DNA of 64,000 nt from Albugo candida (taxonomy: Eukaryota; Oomycota; Peronosporomycetes; Albuginales; Albuginaceae): positions 1-64,000 of the forward strand of contig CAJNAR010000024.1 in NCBI GenBank assembly GCA_905220665.1, written 5' to 3'. The notes under the pieces were generated by a model. That model saw only the letters and a list, made by a program, of their open reading frames with translations. It made no database searches and was not told the DNA's origin. Positions 47,205 to 58,128 of this stretch are shown piece by piece (position 1 is the first letter of the stretch; the number at the start of each line of letters is the position of its first letter). Made by a program: the position numbers and the translations under genes.

Positions 47205-47480
47205 CTAGCTGCATCTTAGACACGCACTTCTGTTCTGCTCATTTACGAATACCGCCTGAACATTGTGACCGTTTTCGCTAAAATTAATCGCAACAAATAG
47301 TTTCGAGCTTTCGATTGGCTTCAGGTAACAGCTCTGATGCTTTCCTATTGCTTCTTTGACTGCAGCCCACATGTGATGAGCACTCTGATGCAAAGGGATA
47401 TCAAACTCATTTAATGTTTTGGAGGCTTTACACACTACTTTGTTTTCCTCTGTTGATTCTTGCGCGCGTGGCGTTTCTCA
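47205..47480 (-). other. Open frame overlapping the 3' end of the exonuclease gene
   Basis: On the minus strand a frame one base off that of the exonuclease opens about 15 codons before its stop (ETPRAQESTEENKVVCKASK) and runs on for about 75 residues (KTLNEFDIPLHQSAHHMWAA, SSKLFVAINFSENGHNVQAV). Composition is coding-like. It could be a frameshifted C-terminal continuation of the exonuclease, an exon of a following gene, or chance. No family recognised. Confidence 0.3.
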
Positions 47481-50400
47481 GCTTGTAACTTGTGATTACG
47501 AGTTTGAACTGCTTGTCCGAGTCGACGGCCCAAAGTATCATCGTTTTCCATTTCTGCAACCACATCCGACGCATACGTTGAGTTCGGTTGTGTAATACCG
47601 CGCCGAATTTGCATCGCTTCCTCGAGTTCGGGAGACCGTGTCGGGAGACCGCTTTTCGTGTAGCTTGGCTGGTACGAAGAGCAAGGTGGTTTGGATAGAT
47701 CGGAAGTTGCAGATCCAAAAATGAGTCGACCAGGACCTTTTTGCTTGACTTTAGCTTTCTCACGTGAATCAATCGATTTTTTATTGTACAAAGTGATGTG
47801 TTGCAATTGATTCGCTTTTAGTTTTGTGATCATCGCATACAAATTCTTCAGCGACGGTGACTCAGGTCTGTCGTGAACTGATCCTCGGGGCGTATTTTCT
47901 ATGGAGCATGCCTTCCAACGTTGCTCCCCAATGTGGTTCTCGAGGCTGAATTTGTCTTGACTGTGGCGTGGGGTCTTCTTTCCAGGGATTCCGATCAGTA
48001 AGAATTGGAATGGCTCGACTCGAACACTCTGAGCATCGATGTTATTGCACAAGATTTGCACCTCCACATGCTGAAATTCTGTAAACTCACACATCGGTGT
48101 ATCGGTCGGATGTGCATCGGCAGTATACAAAGAAAGTCGCTTCTGATCTTCACCCATACAGATCTTTGCATGCGGAATATGTCGAATGTGCTCTGATTTG
48201 GCAAAGGTTCCTGTTGGTTCGCTAGAATCCTGCCAGGGTACACCACATAGAGAAGGATTGATTTGTACCCGATTGTCGCGATCGCAAAGATACACAGGCC
48301 CTCGAAGATCATATTTTGGCAGATATACGAGAAAGCCGTTCTCTTTGAGCGAAGTGATAATTCCCACCGTCACAATTTTGTTCTCGCTAAAGTATAATGC
48401 GAGAAATAATTCTTTGCATTGTTGAGAGGCGCGTTTGGCATTTCGATGTCTGACGTTCAGATGATGTGTCATTTGAATCAAATCGGTCAATGGCAGCGCC
48501 GGTATATCAATAGTTGAGAAAGTTGAGGTCTCTTCTGAAGTGCGTTCGACTAGTTGGCCGTGCACATGAGCTATCAAGTCATCGAGTAGTTCATCGGCTT
48601 CATCGAGCGGCATTGAGTAGCTTCGTGGGGCAGAAAGCGTCGTTTCTGTCTCGACATTCTCCGGAGACTGTTGTATTACATGCAGCAGCTGACGATGAAC
48701 CACAATATCGGCATAACGCCGGATAGGGGATGTGAAATGCGTGTAGCATTCAACTCCCAAACCGTAGTGCGCAATTCTAGTGTCGAAATCACTCGAATTC
48801 GCTCCCATCATTCGAGGAGCTGAGAGAGCCTCATGAGCACATATATACTCTGCTTGTTGCATCTCGCGAACAACGAGTGCTTTCAAAAACGCCATTGTTT
48901 TTATATCCATCACACCGGAATTCTCGCAGTTTATAAGCGACTGCTGTAGCGTAAAGTTGTTGCTGGTATCGAATTTAACGCCCTTGACTCGTGCAATATC
49001 GACAACTCGCGAAAACCGATTACTGGAAGGAGGTAAATGGCGTCGAAGTAGTGCGTGCTGAGGAATTGCTCGAATTATCTTTTTGGCGACAGTTGTGTTA
49101 GTCAATATCATAATTTCTGCGATCGTGTGGTGAATTTCGAGGCTTTCAGAGGAGCTGACAGATACGCGCGGATTCTTCAAATCACTCGAGCTGGGCGCTA
49201 TATGAATTTCCTCGTTTCTCGACAGATCCAAACCTCCATGCTGCATGCGTGCATGCTCGAGTGTACGCGCGATTCGAGTCAGCAAGCGAAGTGCTTGTTG
49301 TAAATGCCCTTTTGCTGCATCAGGAATTGGACCACCTGCCATTCCAACATTGTCAGTGATCGCAGAAGCATCAATGGGTTTATTGTAAAGAATTTGGTGT
49401 GCTTGTTCATACGTCAAAGACGCGCAAGATCGAATAACTGTTCTCCCGATCCAGGTCTTTTCTTCGACCACAGCAAGTGTATCAGGGTTCACTTCCCAAA
49501 TGACGCTCACTGCTAGCCTGTCACGAGAGTGATGAAGGGAGCATAAATCTGCGCTCAGCACTGCCGGAATCATGTCGAGACGTTGACCAACAAGATAGAC
49601 GCTAGTTCCCCGACGTCGCGCCTCACAGTCTAGTGCTGAATCAGATTTCACAAAGTACGATACGTCAGCAATGTGCACTCCAAGCTCAATATTTCCGTTT
49701 GATAGCGCACTGACTGACATGGCGTCGTCAATATCTTGACAACCGGCGGGGTCAACGCTGAATATCTTGTGTGTGGACCTCAGATCTCTTCGAGCGTGCC
49801 TTTCAAATTCTTCAGGTGGAATCTTCCAATCAAGAAGAGAGCAATTGGACGGACGCTTCGCTGTACAGCATTCAGCGATTTGATAGCTCTCCATGACAGT
49901 GTCAGAGATTGCTGGAAGACATGCGATTGCGGCTTGACTGAAAGGACTTTCAATTAGCTCGTTTTCCACCAGGATTGAGCTTATCTCCGTCGAAATGTCT
50001 TTTACATCGCCTAATATGCCGATGTAGTGACCGTGAGGGTATGCTGAATCGGTTGGCCAGCTATCAATGATGATTTTGAGTCGTTTGCCGGTGAGGGCGT
50101 CAAGATGATTCGAACGAATGCGAACTTTTGGGAATCGCATACTCATTGGGATTGCTAGAGCGATATTTTCTCCACTTTTGATCATCTTGGACGGGATAGT
50201 TGCCATAATGACCCGACAAGACCGTGATACTATGCTAATAACGCGGCCAGTGGGCCAACCTGACGCGGTCGATTCGACTGGGGCTATATCACCAGACTTG
50301 TGGGATGAAAGACCAGAATCTTCGTCGCTATCGTCGTCCATAGTGGGGGTGTAGTGTACAAGTACTCTCTCACTAGTGGGGACCTTCCACATTAGCTTTG

Positions 50401-51394
50401 GTAAAATTTGGACCTCGACCAAGTCTCCATGCACGGCGCGTTTCATGTCGCCACGACCACATATGTATACATTTTCAGTATTGAAAGCTTCATTCCGTTT
50501 ATTTAGACGTACAAACGCCTCAGTGGAGCAAAAAGCGTTGACTTCAAATAAACCAACTGAGAAACTTGCGCTGTTTTCTCCTGATGCAAGTCGTTCCAAA
50601 GAAATATTCTCCTCGCGCATCTCCTCCTCCACATGACATTTACTTTTCTCTTGTTCAGTGATCCAGTCATTCACTTTTCCTTCCATGCTCTGGACAAACT
50701 CGATCACTTGTCGGTCATTGTCACATTCACACAGTAGAGTCTCCATGAACTTTCCCAGCGATACCACGCTCATATTGTCCGCATTCAATGAGTCGGTAGA
50801 TGCACATAAAGTCAAGTGGAGGAATGACACTTTTGGATGTGATGTGGCATACCAATGCAATGTTCCTCCAATAACTCGATTTTCTCGCTCTGTCAACGTC
50901 TCATGCAAATCTGATTCCCAATTCTCAGAGACGTGTGCGTAGTTTTCATTCGCAACGAATGATATAAATCGGCTTTCTTCAGTATTTTTATCTTTGAGAA
51001 AAGTTTGGAGCTGGGAAAGCTCCTGCATAGGAAGCCATTTTTTTGCCTGTAAAAAGCACGTTTCCAGTACAATTAGATGTGTAAATGCGTGAGAGACAAT
51101 CTTTTTCGCGGCACTACTCAAACGGTCGTTATTGGAGGCTTCCGAGGCATTTTGTAGCAATCGCAAGCATGGATACAGCGACATTGCGTCTGGAATCAGA
51201 TATGTTACGCCATCTGAAGTATTGTGTGTGTTACAATCCGTGTGCTGTTGACAAAAATCGATACCACAATTGAGGTCAGTACGAACATATTTTTCCAAGC
51301 AGCAAAGAGTTCCTTGACGCCTTTTTCTTCTACCCTTGTCATAAAACCAAGTATCCAAAGTGGCATAGCCGTACGGTCTACCGACAGATTGCAT
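47435..51394 (-). CDS. DIS3/RNase II-family 3'-5' exoribonuclease (DIS3L1-like)
   Basis: Single intact frame of 1319 residues, ATG at 51,394. Processive 3'-5' RNA decay is the known role of the family, as exosome subunit (DIS3, DIS3L1) or alone (DIS3L2). Residues about 60-200 resemble the DIS3-type PIN domain (TYLIPDAMSLYPCL; RENRVIGGTLHWYA), which DIS3L2 lacks. Cold-shock-like barrels occupy about 280-500 (VYICGRGDMKRAVHGDLVEV). The RNB catalytic domain spans about 530-910: SVDPAGCQDIDDAMS at 546-560 keeps the Mg-binding Asp cluster, and HFTSPIRRYADIVVHRQL is near 886. An S1-like barrel lies about 1008-1050. The remaining 270 residues, ending in a basic tail (KRHARKNQQRKTK), are longer than usual for this family (950-1050). 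Subunit type is inferred; catalytic integrity is seen. Confidence 0.93.
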   Translation of the reverse strand: MQSVGRPYGYATLDTWFYDKGRRKRRQGTLCCLEKYVRTDLNCGIDFCQQHTDCNTHNTSDGVTYLIPDAMSLYPCLRLLQNASEASNNDRLSSAAKKIVSHAFTHLIVLETCFLQAKKWLPMQELSQLQTFLKDKNTEESRFISFVANENYAHVSENWESDLHETLTERENRVIGGTLHWYATSHPKVSFLHLTLCASTDSLNADNMSVVSLGKFMETLLCECDNDRQVIEFVQSMEGKVNDWITEQEKSKCHVEEEMREENISLERLASGENSASFSVGLFEVNAFCSTEAFVRLNKRNEAFNTENVYICGRGDMKRAVHGDLVEVQILPKLMWKVPTSERVLVHYTPTMDDDSDEDSGLSSHKSGDIAPVESTASGWPTGRVISIVSRSCRVIMATIPSKMIKSGENIALAIPMSMRFPKVRIRSNHLDALTGKRLKIIIDSWPTDSAYPHGHYIGILGDVKDISTEISSILVENELIESPFSQAAIACLPAISDTVMESYQIAECCTAKRPSNCSLLDWKIPPEEFERHARRDLRSTHKIFSVDPAGCQDIDDAMSVSALSNGNIELGVHIADVSYFVKSDSALDCEARRRGTSVYLVGQRLDMIPAVLSADLCSLHHSRDRLAVSVIWEVNPDTLAVVEEKTWIGRTVIRSCASLTYEQAHQILYNKPIDASAITDNVGMAGGPIPDAAKGHLQQALRLLTRIARTLEHARMQHGGLDLSRNEEIHIAPSSSDLKNPRVSVSSSESLEIHHTIAEIMILTNTTVAKKIIRAIPQHALLRRHLPPSSNRFSRVVDIARVKGVKFDTSNNFTLQQSLINCENSGVMDIKTMAFLKALVVREMQQAEYICAHEALSAPRMMGANSSDFDTRIAHYGLGVECYTHFTSPIRRYADIVVHRQLLHVIQQSPENVETETTLSAPRSYSMPLDEADELLDDLIAHVHGQLVERTSEETSTFSTIDIPALPLTDLIQMTHHLNVRHRNAKRASQQCKELFLALYFSENKIVTVGIITSLKENGFLVYLPKYDLRGPVYLCDRDNRVQINPSLCGVPWQDSSEPTGTFAKSEHIRHIPHAKICMGEDQKRLSLYTADAHPTDTPMCEFTEFQHVEVQILCNNIDAQSVRVEPFQFLLIGIPGKKTPRHSQDKFSLENHIGEQRWKACSIENTPRGSVHDRPESPSLKNLYAMITKLKANQLQHITLYNKKSIDSREKAKVKQKGPGRLIFGSATSDLSKPPCSSYQPSYTKSGLPTRSPELEEAMQIRRGITQPNSTYASDVVAEMENDDTLGRRLGQAVQTRNHKLQAEKRHARKNQQRKTK

Positions 51395-51814
51395 TCTCTA
51401 TTCTATTGGCCAAATTGTTTCTGACATCAAACAGAAGCATTATTACTGTAGTTGACATATGACAGTCAAGAGGACGCTTTATGTTGATGACTTGTGTTGT
51501 CGCTTCTGATAGTCATTCACGTCTACTGAGAAGCTGTGGATACCTTACAGCGATCTGGTCGGTGTATGCACACCATTGATGCAGATTAGAAGCTTATAAA
51601 ATGATTTAGGGTACACCGACGATAGCATAGGAGTCTAGATACGGACGTCAGAGGAAGGCATTAGAGTTCAAACAGCTGACTCTGCCAATGAGATTTTCAC
51701 ACAAATATATATATATATATATCCATTCGGTGGCAATACAGCTACAAATTCAGGACCTTGAGTGCCGGGCAATAATAGCATCTTTAATTCAAATAGTGAT
51801 ATTTTTTTCGGCAT
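51395..51814. other. Upstream region of the exonuclease, with (AT)9
   Basis: No gene. It contains an (AT)9 microsatellite at 51,705-51,722. Confidence 0.6.
51705..51722. repeat. (AT)9 microsatellite
   Basis: Eighteen bases of perfect AT dinucleotide repeat. Confidence 0.95.
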
Positions 51815-52225
51815 ACTAGAGTAGCGGAGTTTTTATCAGAAGACGAGGAGATCGAGCAGCATGAAGAATTTGATGAATGGTCTGAAAACAAGCTGACCGG
51901 AGCGAATACAGGGAAGACACTTTTTCACTTGGGAGAGCGCAAACACCGACGAAATAAAAGGGAGCACGATAGTAACGTCAATCCTATGGAATCAAACTTG
52001 ATACTCTTGCGAGTGATACAGTCAGTCACTTTTTGCTTCCATGCCACGATGCGACGCTACTCCACAAGCTCGACTAGCCTTCATCGATATCCCGTTAAGC
52101 ATTTACTCTACGACTATCACGACAATTATTTGAGCTCTGAGATCGCACCACATTCATTACGAAATGGATCGTTGCACTGTTTAAATGCTTCATACATTTT
52201 GTGTGATATTGTGTATTTTCAATGA
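51815..52225 (+). other. Coding-like open frame, acidic then basic
   Basis: The forward frame is open after a TGA at about 51,806 to a stop at 52,225. Its first 60 residues are strongly coding-like: RVAEFLSEDEEIEQHEEF, then GERKHRRNKREHDSN. The last 50 residues look less so. There is no ATG before residue 60, so it would have to be an internal exon (agtag|CGGAG could be an acceptor) or a pseudogene. Not recognised. Confidence 0.3.
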
Positions 52226-52589
52226 GAAGTTTATCCTGGACGAAAAGGCATCATCGGCGTTGTCTGCATCTTGTTTTTGGCTAATCGCGACATGACACTT
52301 CTTATATGAAACTCCAATTTGTGATAGGCTCAGTTTTGTACGCAGGCTAATGTCAGTAAAGCATCTCAAAGGTAAGCGCTGATTGGCATTGTTGCTACGA
52401 GTATGCAGCATTTATCGCTCGGGTTGGCAGGATCAACAAGAGCTGGTGTAATAAATACAATGTATGATGGCAGACACCGGTAATGAAATATCAAGGGTGT
52501 AGAGACTGCTACCGCTTGGGTGTATTATGGTATTGAATGCTGTAGATGAAGACGATGCGTCCTGGAAGGGTATGATATTATCGCAAGAA

Positions 52590-52938
52590 ACACTATTGAT
52601 GCAATCTCCAGTACCGATTGCTCCTTTTGCAATTTAGTCAAGCGGGTAAGATGATCAATGTCGACATTTGTGAGCGTCTAATTCCGCACTGGGTTAATAA
52701 AGCTCGACTTTGTGAAGATCACGACCTGACTAACAACCATTGCAGCTGCTAGATAGAGTTATTGTCATTATATGAGGACTGTGGCCATATAAGCCCAGAT
52801 TTGCGTGGATCTGAAGTCACGAGTGTGGCACAATGTACTTGTGAGGAAATGAAAACTTCTCAGCATCGTACTAGCTTTTATAGTTGCGGTCGACTATGTA
52901 TACGATTAATGGGAAGATCGTCAAGGTATCATCTCTAA
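52590..52938 (+). other. Cys-rich open frame with one in-frame TAG
   Basis: The forward frame reads GKMINVDICERLIPHWVNKA and then HDLTNNHCSC, a TAG, and continues in frame for about 60 residues (LSLYEDCGHISPDLRGSEV, CTCEEMKTSQHRTSFYSCGR). Nine cysteines in about 95 codons. It may be a decayed small secreted or zinc-binding protein. Low confidence, no family. Confidence 0.25.
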
Positions 52939-53600
52939 TCTTCCTCTTTTCATTATCGTACCTCCCGCAGTTTCGTAATGTTCTCATCAATGCCCTCTCG
53001 CTATGACATCACGCTCCAAGATATTAAATTTGAAGCCATAATTCAAGACATTTTTGTATCTAGAAAACATGGGCCTGGAGACCAGGCGAGATAGACCTCG
53101 CCGAATGATATGAAAATAGCGAGCACGCTGGCGATACTATGCAGCATAAAAAGTAGGAGAACAGGATTAGAGATGTCATGATTGACATTCGTTGCATCAA
53201 TATACAGCAAGATGCTGCTTCAAAGCGCCGGAAAGTTTGCAAATATGGATATAGTAGTGACGCTCTCAGTGAAATTGAGTACTTATGCATCAATACTTGT
53301 TGCAATGGATAAGTAAAGCGATTGAGGCGGTGAGTGTACATTTTGCACGCATCTGAAGTGACGTGGGGTCGGTGCAAGCGTATGCATTTTGCCAACCAAT
53401 ACGTATCGATTCGCGTTGAAAAGGATTGCTTGCTTCTTCTGCGAAAAGAACATTTATAACGCATTACGAAGTCGCAATGTATCCACTAGTGCCCTTGTAC
53501 TACTAATGTCGCTGTAGGACAATCAACTCGGGCTTCAATGCTGCAAATCAAATGGATACCTTATTTTGGATGCTTGATACCGCCACGATGATGCGCTCTC

Positions 53601-53909
53601 TCATTGTACCGTTTTCTCAATGCGATATGCTACTATCTCATTCAAGATCGCTTTATCTACCAAACAATCGGTAACATGGACAAAAAACTTGCCAGGAAAG
53701 AATATATTTGCAATATCACGCGATATAGCTGAACTATGAGACATTTCTAGCCCGAAGTGTCCAGGAGCGATTCTTTCCTTCCTTTCTTCCTGTGGCTTTG
53801 GTAATATAACAACTGTTGAGAAGTTGAAAATTTGCATCTTTTGCCGTATTAAGGCATCATATAACGAAAAGAAAGACAGCTTCGCTTTGACAGAATAGCT
53901 TTCATCCAA
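53601..53909 (-). other. Coding-like minus-strand open frame
   Basis: About 102 codons open on the minus strand without an early ATG (the first is at codon 26). Segments such as STVVILPKPQEERKERIAPG and ANIFFPGKFFVHVTDCLVDK look coding. It could be a last exon. No relative recognised. The rest of 52.94-54.68 kb holds nothing convincing. Confidence 0.25.
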
Positions 53910-54683
53910 TCCTCAAATACAGTCAGCGTTCCGTACTCTACAAATACGTATTTAAACGTACTTGGAAGCTCTTATGGAAGCATCGCAACATTACTCCAAG
54001 CTCTCGACCGCGTTTTCTCAGCTAATAGCCTACTAATAATCTGTTCTAGAAGTCGGAGTACCATGTTTTGTGCTGAACTAACGGTAGATGAATATCTAAG
54101 CATCAATGGACAACGTCTATGAAGGCTTGAAGTACCAGTGAGAGGAACTAGGGACCTAATACAAAATACAATGATCTCTTGTTACAGGCACCCTTTCGTG
54201 AATCAAGATGTTGGAAAGTAACGACTCGACATTGCGTTCCGTCAGACGTTTTGGTAAAATGATCCAAGGATCAAAATAGTGGTCTGTGTCGTATACCTTC
54301 CGCTATGGACTGTCCCGACAAGGTGGTTTCGTAACCAATAAAGGCCGTAGGAAGAGAAACTATCAGTCATATATTATATACTTAGTTCTATTTTTGCCCC
54401 CCCCCCTTCAGTAAAGCGACTTCCCATTCTGTGCGCTATTACGACACAAGAAGCTTCGGGCTGAAAGAATGGAGCAGCAGTTGCACGGAAGATCTGTCTT
54501 GTACATGAACAACGGAGCATGATTGAGACATCAAAGCGCTTGAGTACAAACAACAACATCCTTTTATTGTCTCTGTCGACTCCCTAAGGATGAATACCGA
54601 ATATAAATCCATCATTCAGCTTGTGGACTTGACAATAAATCTTGGAGTCATACCTCAGCGGTCTTATCGAAAGAGTCGAACCA

Positions 54684-55070
54684 TCAGACAAACATGTTGC
54701 AACTGGATGTTTTGTTTAGATGTTTCAAAATGTATGCGGCAATCCCTGTTATAAAAGCTCTAAACACGCAAATTACCATTATACTGTATTGATGAGGAGC
54801 CTGCGTAGCATTCTGTTCAGAATTCAAAAGCTTCGCGACACATCGGTTTGGCGCAATGTACACCTTTGACAACCAAAAGACAGAATTAACAACTTTTCTA
54901 ATTTTGGCTTTTAAGCAATACAAACATTTTCGCACATACACTTTCTGTGGAGCATATTGACTCAAGTAAATGCGGTATCCAACAAACTTGTACTTCCAAT
55001 ACTCTCCGTAAGCATTCTCCGCTTTTGAGGATTTGATCTCCGCGCAGAGGGTTTGCTCCTTTTGACTCAT
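54684..55070 (-). CDS. Small hypothetical protein, possible C-terminal membrane helix
   Basis: ATG-started frame of 128 residues on the minus strand. It starts polar (MSQKEQTLCAEIKSSKAENA) and has a Tyr-rich part (YGEYWKYKFVGYRIYLSQY), a Lys/Arg/Cys block (KVYVRKCLYCLKAKIRK) and near the C-terminus a hydrophobic stretch (YSIMVICVFRAFITGIAAYI) that could span a membrane. There is no signal peptide. Another frame overlaps it upstream (55,173-54,898), so a frameshift or intron is possible. Family unknown. Confidence 0.35.
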   Translation of the reverse strand: MSQKEQTLCAEIKSSKAENAYGEYWKYKFVGYRIYLSQYAPQKVYVRKCLYCLKAKIRKVVNSVFWLSKVYIAPNRCVAKLLNSEQNATQAPHQYSIMVICVFRAFITGIAAYILKHLNKTSSCNMFV

Positions 55071-55173
55071 TTTTCAGTATAAAAACAAAAAGATTCTCAT
55101 TGTCTGGCGAGAAGTACCCAAGAATCTCAAGTTGCCACAATACTTCATTTGTGACTTTTGAGTTTTTAAGCAA

Positions 55174-57147
55174 TGTTTCTGCGACGCTCGTGGCCGATTA
55201 CATTGCCATAACCCGACTGAATCTCTCGATATAGTCGGAATTACACCCAAGCTCCAGGTTTCTCACTGAATTGTCCCGTGACCTGTATAGTATATTTTAT
55301 TGCCTTCCTCAGTGTTATTCCTTCCTTATCGTCCTCGTCACAGGTAGTCTTGACAGTATCGAATCGATGGAGATGCAAATCAACGTTTTTGCCACATTTT
55401 AGTTGTCGGCTATTTGACAATGCTTTAGTTCACTTTGCGGAAATTCTTAATTGTTTGAGGCATGCACGCCATGAAAGACTGCATTTCATATACATATTGT
55501 CAACTAAATAATCGACTAACAGATTAAAGCTCATCGCATCATGCGTATCAGCGTGCTCTATCTGACGAGTCTTGATACTACTCCATTTCCTTACTGATGA
55601 CGAGAAAACTAATCTCCAAGACATATTGCACAGGTAAATACTGCTTGATGTTCGGCTTCGAGGTACCAAAAGCTTAAACATCAGCCATTTATATGACGAA
55701 AGACACTTTTGGATCAAGAAAGCCTTCTGCAATCACACGAATGTATAGCACACAAGCTTGGGCCAAGTTTTGTTAGCGCTTTTCTCGATATTCGTTTTAC
55801 ATTTCTTTCCATAGATACGTCTCTATGAGCATCAAAAAATGAAAAAGATCTGATTCTCGTAGTGGAGGCTTTGGCATCACCTGTGCGAGATACCGGATGC
55901 CCTCGTTTTTTAAGTGTATAATTCAGGTTCAGTCCGCTCAGAGCCTTAGTTGTTACTGTTCAAAGATTGTCAGTGTGAACGGAGTAGTTCACCTATCGTA
56001 TTGATGCTTCACCACGTCAGGGTGTGTCTCTAAAATATTCGCGCTATCTCAACACACGAAAAAATTGCCGCTTTCATCAGTGAAATCCACTCCTTCATGA
56101 TTTATCTGTATGATATTTGTGAGTTGAGAGGCTTTGGTGTGAGCTCATACCGCAGGGACGAAAAATGTATCCTTGATCATCGTTGGTGATATAATGTCGT
56201 CAAGTAATCGGTTGGCTTCTGCATAGTCTCCGATACAAGCAATCGATGATATACTTCGAAGGACTAACACGACGCGAAAAAAACTCTTCCATAGTGTGTT
56301 TTATTTCCTACTTTTATGATATTCCCTTTATTACTATGAGAAAAGGAAGTGCATTTATCGCTACAATTTGCTCAAGAATCGTTCAATTCTGACGATTATG
56401 TGCAAGCAAAGTGATCACATTATACGATCCATTCTGTAGCCGCAAAGTTTGGCATATATCTGAAAAGCTCGCTGCGACATTTTGCAATGATCGTTTCTGA
56501 TAGAACTGTCATAGACGACAAATTTCCATGCCATATATAGTGAGCATGCTGATTGATTAGGACCGTTGATCTAAAAGGAAAAGAACACAATATTCTTATC
56601 TAGCCGTTTTGAGAGGTGGAAGGTGAATGTGCATGCCGTCCAATCCTTACAAGGCATCAACACAATACATTACACCAAATGTGATCCTATGTACCACCCC
56701 ATCAATACATCATCGCTTGCGCGAAACTAGCCAGTACGATCAAGAACGTTCTATCACTATTTGTTACGTCATCAATCGCGCAAGAAGGACTAGGTAGAAA
56801 CGTCATTGCTAGCCCATTTTCCAGACGGTAAGCATTAGTATCAACGGAACTCTAGATTACCTATATGTCAACTACACTAGAACGAATTCTCAACGTATAA
56901 TGTAGGACCAAATCCGTATTACTACAATTGAACGAAAGATACGTTGGAATCGTGCCACTTATCGTAATCATTTGCTAATGCGTCAGTCAGCCGCGTATTT
57001 CGTCGGTGGACGGAGGAACAATGACGTCAGCCAGTGAGCAATGAGTGGTTGACGTGTCGCTATCCAAAAGTTGCAGTGCGTAGTCTCCGTAGGCTCTGAA
57101 ATAGGGAATCACTATTCAATTTGCTTCACTTTGAAAACACGTCCACG
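55174..57147. other. Intergenic, no gene supported
   Basis: Nearly 2 kb AT-rich DNA upstream of the secreted-protein pair. The short frames on both strands look like noise. No repeat family shared with the left half was noticed. Confidence 0.5.
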
Positions 57148-57554
57148 ATGTCCACTTGCAAGTCAATTCGCAAAGCCCTGTTGATGCTCTTTCTCCTACT
57201 TTTGACAATATGTGAGGACTATACGACCTCAGCGGCTGGCAACAACAACAAAAACGACTCCGTGAAGGAAAAGAGTCGAAAGGTATGTTTAAAAAGTTTT
57301 TCAGTAATTTTTTTGGATCCAAACGCTCAAAGAGCAAAGATGTGGAAGGAGAAGCGGAGGGGAACAACCTAAACAGTGTAATAACATCGCATGAAAAACG
57401 CATCAAACGTAACAGGAATAATTTTGAACGTGCTGAGCGAAAAAGAAAAAACGAACAAGCACAATTCAACAGGATTCCAAAGAATGATCCGGTGGAGTTT
57501 CATTCACAAGAATATACGGATGTATTGGTAGATCGCAACTTTCCACGAATTTAA
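57148..57554 (+). CDS. Small secreted protein A, candidate effector
   Basis: ATG at 57,148 followed by a strong signal peptide (basic KSIRKALL, hydrophobic LMLFLLLLTICEDYTTSA, likely cleavage after TSA). The first frame is open only to 57,372. A 50-nt intron, 57,283-57,332 (donor GTATGT, acceptor AAAG), brings the downstream frame into register and gives about 118 residues with a highly charged Lys/Arg/Glu/Asn-rich mature part (KRIKRNRNNFERAERKRKN) ending at 57,554. Alternatively a frameshift joins the first frame to the ATG-started frame at 57,285 (FKKFFSNFFGSKRSKS). It is paralogous to the protein at 58,129 in its signal region. Function unknown; secreted charged proteins like this are effector candidates in plant-pathogenic oomycetes. 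Confidence 0.55.
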
Positions 57555-58128
57555 GGCGTCTCAGCAATCTTACGTCACGCCTGCTCGACTCCAAGCACAT
57601 AGCTCGCTGCTAAAATCAATTGATGACAATCATCCTTTGAGCTTCAATCCCTTCATAGCAATTGCAGCTTAGTCATATAGCGACACATCCCTTTGTAGCC
57701 AAGCACACAAGCACATAGGTAAACCTTGCCAGCTGTCAGTCAATACAATAGACTCTGACGCTGTGCTTGAACAGAGTACGAGGTGTCTTGCTGATACGTG
57801 GCCTGCTGCATACTTTTTCATACTGAAACGGCCATTCTTTGCAATAAGGCGACACGTAAAACAGCTGTTGCTAATTGTCTCATCTGACGTAACGAGTACG
57901 AAGAATTCAAGCTCAGCTGACGTGTCCGTTCAATGCCACGTATGCATTCCCCCGTCATACGTCATTGAATAGCGTGTCTCTTTGTCACATATTAGTTGGA
58001 GTGAGGATCGATGACTTGGAAGCGACACTATCGACGTGGTGGATAGAGTGGTTATACCTACGCATGCTGCGAGAGGTTTCCACACTTTCATTTAACAATT
58101 CTCTTTGCATTGATTGCAGGTCCCAACC
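57555..58128. other. Spacer between the secreted-protein paralogues
   Basis: No gene supported. The segment ctctttgcattgattgcag just before 58,120 looks like an intron 3' end, so a 5' UTR intron of the next gene is possible. Confidence 0.45.

Noticed and set aside
51815..52225. RXLR-dEER effector
   Set aside because: An acidic EDEE-like stretch exists but there is no signal peptide, no RXLR and no early ATG.
53060..53464. Minus-strand 134-residue ORF
   Set aside because: Ser/Cys/Arg-rich with irregular hydrophobics and no coding-like pattern; probably chance.
57283..57304. 22-nt intron GTATGT...TTTTTCAG in secreted protein A
   Set aside because: Too short for splicing, and removal places a TAA directly after the exon.
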